64,000 nucleotides of DNA, taken from assembly GCA_965221195.1 (NCBI GenBank), contig OZ244864.1:992001-1056000 (forward strand), written 5' to 3'. Each line of letters starts with the position of its first letter. Position 1 is the first letter of the stretch. The notes under the pieces were generated by a model. It worked only from the letters and a program-made list of their open reading frames with translations, was not told the origin of the DNA and ran no database searches. This document shows positions 34,430-41,484 of this stretch, one piece after another. The stretch is from Poriferisodalis sp965221195. GTDB taxonomy: Bacteria > Actinomycetota > Acidimicrobiia > Acidimicrobiales > Poriferisodalaceae. The translations under genes and the position numbers were made by a program.

Positions 34430-35356
34430 TTGAACTCGTTCATTATCTTGGTGGACGCGGGATACGTCTACGCCGCCGGTGGACTGCTAGTACACAACAC
34501 CACAGCGCGGCACGAACTCATGTTGAACACGGCCAAACTGCGTGACTTCCTCGAACCCTTCGCTCGTAAACACACGGAAGTTCGCATGCTTCGCATGTAC
34601 TGGTACGACGCCGCCCCTGACCGCATGGCCACGCGAGAACAAAAGCACGTTGCGAGCCTGCAGGGTGTCAAGTTACGGCTGGGGCGCCTGACCGCGAAGG
34701 GAGTGCAGAAGGGCGTTGACTCCTTGATCTATCGCGATCTTTTCACCCTCTCAAGGTCGGGGCGCGTGAGCGACGCTTTTCTGCTAGCCGGTGATGAGGA
34801 TTTGCTGGAGGGCGTGCTCGCTGCACAGGAGATGGGCGTGCGTGTCAGCCTCATAGGCATCGAACCGAGCGATAGCAACCAATCAGCATCACTGCGGCAA
34901 GCCGCGGACGCCATCTATGTGCTCCAACGAGAGGCGTTGGCAGCAATGCTGCATCGCCGAAGCAAGGAGGGTCCGCAACTCAGCACTGAGCATCAGCCCT
35001 CCTCGCCGACAGGAAACGACAAAGGGAGCGACAATAACGGAGATAGAGAAACAGCCAACAGTGTCGAAGAGATCGTTGCAGCGGCGGGTCGGCAAGTTGC
35101 TGGCGAGTTCTGGCAGCAGGCTGATGAGACCGACCGCGCCTACCTTAAACGCGAAGTACTGAGTTCAGACCCGAATCGCCGACTGCCTCAACGAACCGAC
35201 GCATGGATGCTCCGCGTCGCCTCAGAGGGCTTGGGCAGGCGACTCGATGAGATCGAGAAGCGAGTCGCCAGAGCCGAGTTCTGGAAAGAAGTCGCCAAAG
35301 TTATTGGCGTGGCCGATCCGTCTTCTGTCAAGAGCACATTGACTCTCTCTGATTGA
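34430..35356 (+). CDS. NYN-domain (PIN-like) putative ribonuclease
   Basis: A 308-residue protein from TTG 34430. Residues 1-165 form an NYN domain: FIILVDAGYVYAAGG (first Asp), VDSLIYRDLFTL, and the DxD-like AFLLAGDEDLLEGVLAAQEMGVRVSLIGI strand, with the LabA-like order. A polar linker (about 180-215) leads to a helical C-terminal region (VAGEFWQQADETDRAYLKREVL; DEIEKRVARAEFWKEVAKVIGV) that may bind RNA or a partner. It is preceded by the duplicated hairpin element and followed by Phd/RelE. Function unproven. Confidence 0.8.
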   Translation: MNSFIILVDAGYVYAAGGLLVHNTTARHELMLNTAKLRDFLEPFARKHTEVRMLRMYWYDAAPDRMATREQKHVASLQGVKLRLGRLTAKGVQKGVDSLIYRDLFTLSRSGRVSDAFLLAGDEDLLEGVLAAQEMGVRVSLIGIEPSDSNQSASLRQAADAIYVLQREALAAMLHRRSKEGPQLSTEHQPSSPTGNDKGSDNNGDRETANSVEEIVAAAGRQVAGEFWQQADETDRAYLKREVLSSDPNRRLPQRTDAWMLRVASEGLGRRLDEIEKRVARAEFWKEVAKVIGVADPSSVKSTLTLSD

Positions 35357-35483
35357 GAACCCAGTTTTGGCACGCCTTGCCGCCTCGGAACTTGCTGCAG
35401 CAGTCGAACACTCCGATGCCTGCTTGCACGTTTGGCTAGTTGAGTGCGCCCCGTAACACGTAAGCTCTAGACACCGTAGTGTG

Positions 35484-35493
35484 GCACAATTGT
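35484..35493. promoter_or_regulatory. Palindrome at the Phd/RelE start
   Basis: CACAATTGTG is a perfect 10-bp palindrome 4 bases before the antitoxin ATG, in the position expected for an autoregulatory operator of a Phd-type antitoxin. Confidence 0.45.
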
Positions 35494-35497
35494 GGCT

Positions 35498-35785
35498 ATG
35501 CTTGTTGCTGTGACGACTGAATCGCTGCGGACGGTACGAGACGGCTTCTCTGAGTATGTTGATCGGGTGTGCAGATATCACGAGCGCGTCGTTGTAACGC
35601 GCAACGGCAAGCCCGCAGCAGTGCTCATCAGCCCAGAAGACCTCGAGTCGCTCGAGGAGACGCTGGCAATCCTGAGCGACCCCGAGGAAATGCAGGCGAT
35701 TGCCGAAGGCATGGAAGCACTTGAGCGGGGTGATGTCGTGCGTGGTGTCGAAGCTGTGAGAGCACTTCGGCCCCAACGATCTTGA
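35498..35785 (+). CDS. Phd/YefM-family antitoxin
   Basis: A 95-residue antitoxin from ATG 35498 (GTG two codons earlier is possible). The N-terminal Phd fold is seen in LRTVRDGFSEYVDRVCRYHERVVVTRNGKPAAVLIS; the C-terminal helix EETLAILSDPEEMQAIAEGMEAL binds the toxin. Stop and toxin start overlap by one base (TGATG). Confidence 0.9.
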   Translation: MLVAVTTESLRTVRDGFSEYVDRVCRYHERVVVTRNGKPAAVLISPEDLESLEETLAILSDPEEMQAIAEGMEALERGDVVRGVEAVRALRPQRS

Positions 35786-36060
35786 TGCCGTACACACTCG
35801 TTGTCACTGGACCTGCCTCCAAGGATCTTTCGGAACGGCTTCCTGAAGCCGCTGCGGCAGCCGCAATCGAATTGATCACGGGAACCTTGACGGACAACCC
35901 TCGACGCATTGGAGCGCCACTTCGTGACGAATACGACGGACTCTGGAGCGCTCGACTCGGGACATACCGTGTGATCTATCGCATAGATGACTCGCAATGG
36001 CAGGTCGAGGTTGTGCGTATCACGCACCGTCGAGACGTATATCGGCGCTTTGACACCTGA
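35785..36060 (+). CDS. RelE/ParE-superfamily toxin
   Basis: A 91-residue protein. MPYTLVVTGPASKDLSERLPE is the first strand and helix, DNPRRIGAPLRDEYDGLWSARLGTYRVIYRIDD the core, and VVRITHRRDVYRRF the basic C-terminal strand typical of ribosome-dependent RelE mRNA interferases. An upstream TTG (35782) is an alternative start. Coupled to the Phd antitoxin. Confidence 0.9.
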   Translation: MPYTLVVTGPASKDLSERLPEAAAAAAIELITGTLTDNPRRIGAPLRDEYDGLWSARLGTYRVIYRIDDSQWQVEVVRITHRRDVYRRFDT

Positions 36061-36145
36061 GCACCCGGTCTTGGGACCCGCCCCAAGCCCATCGGAAATC
36101 TTCGCCGTTTGATCTGATTCACGGCCTCGCAGACCTCACTGTCGG

Positions 36146-38098
36146 TTAGCCGACGGGCTGGGCTGATGCTTGGTTGGGTTTGAACTCAAACACGTACGGA
36201 TCTAGCGACTCCTGTGCCGCGATGCGCCACTTGTGCCAGTAGCCGCCGCCGTAGTACGCCAAGCTGCCCGGCTCGGCATCGCCGTGACCGTTGTAGTACG
36301 AGAGGCAGTCGCGCAGCGGGGCCGTGGTGATGTCAGCCACGCGGCAGTGCTCGGCGTACTTCGTTTCTGAGTCGGGCGTGATGTCAACCACATTCCACGC
36401 TTTGTCGCGCATCTCGGTGAGCATCCACACGATGTACTCGGCGTGGGTGTCGATGGCGTCGGTGAAGTTGAAGCTGCCACCGCCGCCTTGGGGGCCTGAC
36501 ACGATGAACAGGTTCGGAAAACCGTGGCTGTGCAGACCCAAGAACGTCTTGGTGCCCTCGGTCTGCCACTTCTCGCTCAGCGTCACGCCCTCACGTCCGC
36601 TGATCATGTTGAACGTGGAGGTAGCCATCCACTGGAAGCCGGTGGCGTAGATCAAAACATCTAGCGGGTACTCAACCCCGTCATGTACCACGCCCCGCTC
36701 GTTGATCTGCTGCACGCCCATGGGGGCAGTGTCCACCAGATGCACATGAGGCAGATTGAACGTCGGCAGGTACTCGTCGTGAAAAGTGGGACGCTTGCAG
36801 CCATAGGGGTAGTACGGCTTCAGCGCCTCAGCCGTGGCGGGATCTTCTACCACAGCGTCCACCCGGGCCCGTATCTGCTCCATGATGCGGAAGTTCGTGT
36901 TGAGCTGCTTGTCGACCATCTCAGCAGTTGACAGCTTGCGGGTGTGCTGCTTGCGCTCTTTGAAGTCGGCCACTCGGCCAGCTAAGTAGTCGTCGTTGGC
37001 TTTGATGGCGGTGCGGCCCGAAGAGATCCGCGAGAAACGCTTGCGGCGTGCCCGCGCCCAGCCAGGTTCTTGCGACCACTCGGCGATCTCTTCGGGATCG
37101 GTGGCGCGCTGATCGCGCACATCAATGGACGACGGTGTTCGCTGGAATACGTACAGCTCGCCGACCACTTTGGCGATCTCGGGGATGACCTGCACTGCCG
37201 TAGCGCCAGTGCCGATGATGCCCACCCGCTTGGTTTCGAGATCGATGTTGTAGTCCCAGCGTGAGGTATGGAACGACTCGCCCGCGAAGCTGGCCATACC
37301 GTCGATGCGGGCCAGTTTCGGGCTGGTCAAGATGCCGTTCGCCAAGATCACATAGCGGGCTTTCATCGAATCGCCGCGGTCGGTGCGGACGGTCCAGCGG
37401 CCGGTCGCTTCGTCCCACACGGTGGAGTTGACAGTGGTGTGAAACAGGCAGCGGTCGTAGAACCCGAACTTGTCGGCCATCGCCTGGCAGTACTCGAGAA
37501 TCTCAAAGCCCGAAGCGAACTTCATTGTGGGGATGTATTCCATCTCCTCAAGCAACGGCAAGTAGCTGTACGACTCGACATCGCAGGCGATGCCGGGATA
37601 GCGGTTCCAGTACCAAGTGCCGCCAACGTCGCCTCCCTTCTCGCAGAAACGCACATCGGTGAAGCCGGCAGCCTGCAGTTTGTGCCACAGCAGCAAACCC
37701 GCGAACCCGGCACCGATGCACAGAATCTCGCATTCGTCATCTAGCGCTTCTCGTTCGACCGGCGGCTCGGAGTAGACATCTTCGAGATAGCGGGAGAACT
37801 CTCCCTCTATCGCCATGTAGTCGGCTGCGCCTCGGCGAGCCTCTTTGAAGTCGCGGTACTTGGCCTGCTCCTCGGCGTTAAACACCGCCCCGACCGGCGG
37901 CGGCGGCAACTCCTTTGCCTGCTTGTCGGTGTTGACCGAGTAGCCCTTGCCCTGGATCTTCTCGGAGGCCTTTGCTGCTTTGGTGTTGAAAATCTTGCGA
38001 CCTGTCACCGGATCGATGCTGACCGCCGGGCGCTTGCCCGTATCTTCTGCCACTTGGCCCTCTGGCACTGCGCCTATTGACATTGTGCCCTTTGACAT
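36146..38098 (-). CDS. Baeyer-Villiger-type flavin monooxygenase (long form)
   Basis: A 650-residue FAD/NADPH monooxygenase inserting oxygen next to ketones. A 110-residue N-terminal extension (TGRKIFNTKAAKASEKIQGKG, YRDFKEARRGAADYMAIEG) precedes the FAD fold CIGAGFAGLLLWHKL. Then come GGTWYWNRYPGIACDVESYSY, the BVMO fingerprint F-x-G-x3-H-x3-W in FAGESFHTSRWDY, the NADPH fold GIIGTGATAVQVIPEI, and VLIYATGFQWMA. The long N-terminus resembles the larger cyclopentadecanone-type BVMOs. It diverges from a membrane-protein gene with a very short gap. Confidence 0.87.
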   Translation of the reverse strand: MSKGTMSIGAVPEGQVAEDTGKRPAVSIDPVTGRKIFNTKAAKASEKIQGKGYSVNTDKQAKELPPPPVGAVFNAEEQAKYRDFKEARRGAADYMAIEGEFSRYLEDVYSEPPVEREALDDECEILCIGAGFAGLLLWHKLQAAGFTDVRFCEKGGDVGGTWYWNRYPGIACDVESYSYLPLLEEMEYIPTMKFASGFEILEYCQAMADKFGFYDRCLFHTTVNSTVWDEATGRWTVRTDRGDSMKARYVILANGILTSPKLARIDGMASFAGESFHTSRWDYNIDLETKRVGIIGTGATAVQVIPEIAKVVGELYVFQRTPSSIDVRDQRATDPEEIAEWSQEPGWARARRKRFSRISSGRTAIKANDDYLAGRVADFKERKQHTRKLSTAEMVDKQLNTNFRIMEQIRARVDAVVEDPATAEALKPYYPYGCKRPTFHDEYLPTFNLPHVHLVDTAPMGVQQINERGVVHDGVEYPLDVLIYATGFQWMATSTFNMISGREGVTLSEKWQTEGTKTFLGLHSHGFPNLFIVSGPQGGGGSFNFTDAIDTHAEYIVWMLTEMRDKAWNVVDITPDSETKYAEHCRVADITTAPLRDCLSYYNGHGDAEPGSLAYYGGGYWHKWRIAAQESLDPYVFEFKPNQASAQPVG

Positions 38099-38179
38099 TG
38101 TGCGACCTCCGTGATGCCCGGTGTGATGTTAGGGGAGGCACCCGACGGCGTGCCGGAGTGTGACAGCCTTCGCAGCGGC

Positions 38180-40006
38180 ATGGAGCGCTACAGGTCGCGA
38201 GTATTCCTATGGACTCTCCTTGGGGTGAGCGTGGTCTTCGCCGTGCTCACCTTGCATCTGCTCACAGCAGTCGCGGCGGGGGGACCGGTGGCGGTTCCCG
38301 ACATCCCGGCGTACTTGGGTATCGCTCAATGGGTTGGCGGCAACGGGCTTGCACCCGATGGCATCCCGTTCCAGCCTGGGTATGGGCTGCTGATCTCGCC
38401 ACTGGTCGCTGCCTTGGAGGTCTCGCAATTTTCTGTCCAAGGCGAGACGGTGCATCGTCTCGCGCTAATCGTGAACTCGGTGATCGCCGCCGCCGCTGTG
38501 CTAATAGCAGGCCGGCTGAGTTGGATGGGTTCGAGGCGCTGGTGGCTCGCCGCTGCGGCAGGACTCATCGCGGCGACCCATCCGTCACTGTCGAGCGCCT
38601 CTCGCATCGCTTGGCCCGAGACTCTGCTGGGAGTGGCGGTGCTCTTAGTGGCGCTCGGCGCGGCCTCCGCTGTGACGGCTGCAGGCTCGGCCGCAAGCCA
38701 GCGGGCTTGGGCCCGTGCCGGTCTGTTCGCTGCGGTGACGGTCGCCTTCCATGCTCGCATGGTCGTGCTGGTGGTTGCTGTGGTGCTCACCGCGCTGCTG
38801 TGCCGGATCGGTCGGCGGGGGTGGATCGCGCTGGGTGCCGGACTGGGCGGCGGTAGCGCGGTGTCAGCGGCGGCGCTGAGTCTCACCGGCACTTGGCCTG
38901 CTGCGCGGCTGAGCGAGGCAGCTCAACTAGACCGCGGCTTCGAACCAGTTGTGACGTTCGCGGGCCAACTCCTAGCGCTAGGCGCCGGCACCGTTGGCTT
39001 AGGTGTGATCGGATTGGTAGCGGGACTGAGGCTTGCATTGGAGCGGTTCTGGCGGCAGCAAGAAACCCGCAGCCCAGATGCCCTAACGGCTGGCTTGATG
39101 TGTGTTGCGTTCGGCGCGCTCGGCGCGCTGGCAGCAGGCAGCTGGACGCTGACAGGCAGCGAACGCGCCGATGTGCTGCTGTACGGCCGCTACGTAGACC
39201 CTTGGGCTGTGCCGCTTGCGGTGCTGGCTTTGGCATGGCTCACAACCCGGCATTCGGGCCATTCGGGGCATTCAACGCAGCATTCAACGCGCCATTCAAG
39301 TTGTCGTCGCACCTCCGCGGTGCTCGGCACGAGCGCAGTCGCAGCGTTGATTTCGTGCGTTCTGGTTGTCGTCGCGGCAGATGGTTACGATGCCGCACCG
39401 CGCCGCATCATGACCCTGTCGTTCAGCCCGGCGTGGGTGTGGCTCAATGAGCGCCTCACCGCTGTGGCCTTCGCAGCGTTCGTCTTCACACTTGTCGGCG
39501 TGCTGCTCGCTGCCGTGGCGTTGCGCCACAAGCGAGTGCCGATGCCGCGCGCGGTGAAGGCTCCCTACGTAGCGACGGGAATGCTCGTCGCTGCAGTGCT
39601 CACCTTGAGTGCGGCCGCGACCGTTTCCAATCACCGGCATCTTGCCGATGTTGGTGATGTGGCACGCGAACAGGTCACCGCAGCACTCTCGGTGACTGGT
39701 GCTGTTGACGCTGGTGCTGTTGACGCTGGCCTGGCTTGTCTTGCCCACGACCAGATGTTGGTGCCCGAGTACGCGTTGTGGCTGTACCGCTTGGAGCTGC
39801 CCCAGATCAGTCACGAACGGGTGAGATTAGAAACCGGTGACCGACCCTGTTCGGAATTGGTCATAGCCGACGATGACTTGACGCAGCGCTGCGCGAACGC
39901 CCGACATCTCGTTGACGAACCGGCTGCTTCTTGGGCACTGTGGCATCTGCCCGAGCGCACATGCCAGCCCGGTCAGCTCCAGCCCAGACAGTTCCAGCCC
40001 GGCTAG
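38180..40006 (+). CDS. Polytopic membrane protein, glycosyltransferase (GT-C)-like
   Basis: A protein of about 608 residues (ATG 38180; an earlier ATG at 38111 leaves only 12 bases to the divergent gene). About ten helices: VFLWTLLGVSVVFAVLTLHL, then an extracytoplasmic loop VPDIPAYLGIAQW with acidic residues like GT-C lipid-linked-sugar transferases, further helices to about 560, and a soluble tail. Small repeats occur (HSGHSGHSTQHSTRHSS near 370; DAGAVDAGAVDAG near 535; QPGQLQPRQFQPG at the end). Specific function unknown. 33 bases before the next gene, so likely co-transcribed. Confidence 0.6.
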   Translation: MERYRSRVFLWTLLGVSVVFAVLTLHLLTAVAAGGPVAVPDIPAYLGIAQWVGGNGLAPDGIPFQPGYGLLISPLVAALEVSQFSVQGETVHRLALIVNSVIAAAAVLIAGRLSWMGSRRWWLAAAAGLIAATHPSLSSASRIAWPETLLGVAVLLVALGAASAVTAAGSAASQRAWARAGLFAAVTVAFHARMVVLVVAVVLTALLCRIGRRGWIALGAGLGGGSAVSAAALSLTGTWPAARLSEAAQLDRGFEPVVTFAGQLLALGAGTVGLGVIGLVAGLRLALERFWRQQETRSPDALTAGLMCVAFGALGALAAGSWTLTGSERADVLLYGRYVDPWAVPLAVLALAWLTTRHSGHSGHSTQHSTRHSSCRRTSAVLGTSAVAALISCVLVVVAADGYDAAPRRIMTLSFSPAWVWLNERLTAVAFAAFVFTLVGVLLAAVALRHKRVPMPRAVKAPYVATGMLVAAVLTLSAAATVSNHRHLADVGDVAREQVTAALSVTGAVDAGAVDAGLACLAHDQMLVPEYALWLYRLELPQISHERVRLETGDRPCSELVIADDDLTQRCANARHLVDEPAASWALWHLPERTCQPGQLQPRQFQPG

Positions 40007-40039
40007 CTCCAGCCCAGACAGTTCCAGTAGCGTCGCCTA

Positions 40040-41476
40040 ATGGCTCCGCAATTGCAGCCGCTATCTAGGCCGAAGCCCGCATCAGCGAAGCCCCCATCAG
40101 CACAGCGACTAGCCCCCGGCGGATTTGTGGCACTGTTACGTTCGGCACTGTTAGCGGCAGTGCTAGCGCTCCTAGCGTTGGGTTGTACTGAGGTTGCCCC
40201 AGACGGTCAGCGCGGCCAGAACGGCCAGCCCGGCCAGGACAGCCAGCAAACCGAACCCGACACCTTTGGCTTGGCCCCCAATCCAGCGGCGGGCATCGAT
40301 GCTGCGGCGGTAACCACGGTCGCAACACAGCCTCCAACTTCGCCCAGCGAGACAACCGCTGACGTCAGAGTCACCCAAATTCCCGGCGACCGGGCTGAGG
40401 TCGGGATATCGGCTCTGCGGGACGGGATCAACGCCGCTTTGTTGCCCGAACCGCTGGTGTCTCCCCAAGACATTCGCTCCGGCGGACCTCCCCCCGATGG
40501 CATCCCGTCCATCGATGCACCCGAATTCGAACGCGTCGATGCAGCGCAGTGGCTGCAACCTCAAGAAGCCGTCGTTGTTCTCACGCTGGGCGGCGATGCT
40601 CGCGCCTATCCGACGCAGGTCTTGATCTGGCACGAGATCGTCAACGACACAGTCGGAGGCGAGCCGGTCACCATTGCCTACTGTCCGCTGTGCAACACCG
40701 CCATCGGGTACTACCGACAGCTCGGCGACCGAATCCTCGACTTCGGCACCTCGGGTCTGCTCTACAACTCGGCGTTGGTGATGTACGACCGTCAGACCGA
40801 GAGTTTGTGGGCGCACTACACCGGGCAAGCCATTGCGGGTGCCCTAACGGGTGCTGAGCTTGAGTTGATTCCCGTTGCGACCGTTGCTTGGGAGACATTT
40901 GTGGCCGAGCATCCCGACGGCTTGGTGCTGAAACGTCCAAGTGGATTCCGTCGTAACTACTACGGCACCAACCCCTACGTCGGCTACGACTCGCCCAACG
41001 GCCGGCCTCTGTTTGGGGTAACCGATCTAGACCCGCAGTTACCGCCGATGACCCGCGTACTTGTGATACGTCGCAGTGACGAAGTGGTGGCGCTAGCGCA
41101 CGAGGCGCTGCGATCTGAGGGTGTGATTGAGGTTGACGTCGGCGGTGGAACCGTCGTGGCGTTCAATCTTGCAGGCACGGCTTCGCCGTTGGAGACAGAT
41201 CAAGTGGCCTTCGGCCGAGACGTGGGTGCCACGGGAGTGTTCAACCCCACCGTCGATGGTCGTCGGCTGAGTTTCGTCCGCAAGCCCGACGCCACAAGCT
41301 CCGACGGCTCTGGAGGGTTCCTCGACAACCAGACCGGTTCGACGTGGTCGGTGCTGGGCCGGGCTCTCAACGGCCCGCTCGCCGGGACTCAGCTCGAGGC
41401 CATTGAACACTTGGACACGTTCTGGTTTGCTGCGGCTGCCTACGACCCCGGCATTGAGCTGCTAACTGACCCGTAG
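40040..41476 (+). CDS. DUF3179-domain lipoprotein
   Basis: A 478-residue exported protein. Residues 25-50 form a signal segment (LLRSALLAAVLALLALGC) with a lipobox Cys. A Gln/Gly-rich spacer (NGQPGQDSQQTEP) is followed by the DUF3179 domain: PQEAVVVLTLGGDARAYP, VTIAYCPLCNTAIGYYRQL, DFGTSGLLYNSALVMYDRQT, and ESLWAHYTGQAIAG. The CPLC motif with its two Cys is a domain hallmark; the function is unknown but a metal or redox role is often suspected. Two other TM-less copies in other organisms act outside the cell. Confidence 0.85.
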   Translation: MAPQLQPLSRPKPASAKPPSAQRLAPGGFVALLRSALLAAVLALLALGCTEVAPDGQRGQNGQPGQDSQQTEPDTFGLAPNPAAGIDAAAVTTVATQPPTSPSETTADVRVTQIPGDRAEVGISALRDGINAALLPEPLVSPQDIRSGGPPPDGIPSIDAPEFERVDAAQWLQPQEAVVVLTLGGDARAYPTQVLIWHEIVNDTVGGEPVTIAYCPLCNTAIGYYRQLGDRILDFGTSGLLYNSALVMYDRQTESLWAHYTGQAIAGALTGAELELIPVATVAWETFVAEHPDGLVLKRPSGFRRNYYGTNPYVGYDSPNGRPLFGVTDLDPQLPPMTRVLVIRRSDEVVALAHEALRSEGVIEVDVGGGTVVAFNLAGTASPLETDQVAFGRDVGATGVFNPTVDGRRLSFVRKPDATSSDGSGGFLDNQTGSTWSVLGRALNGPLAGTQLEAIEHLDTFWFAAAAYDPGIELLTDP

Positions 41477-41484
41477 CGAGCTGG

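Noticed and set aside
28537..36060. Prophage or integrative element
   Set aside because: No integrase, structural, replication or packaging genes and no attachment-site pair seen; only TA genes and remnants.
38111..38179. Earlier start of the membrane protein
   Set aside because: Would leave 12 bases to the divergent BVMO start and adds a stretch without features; ATG 38180 sits right before the first helix.
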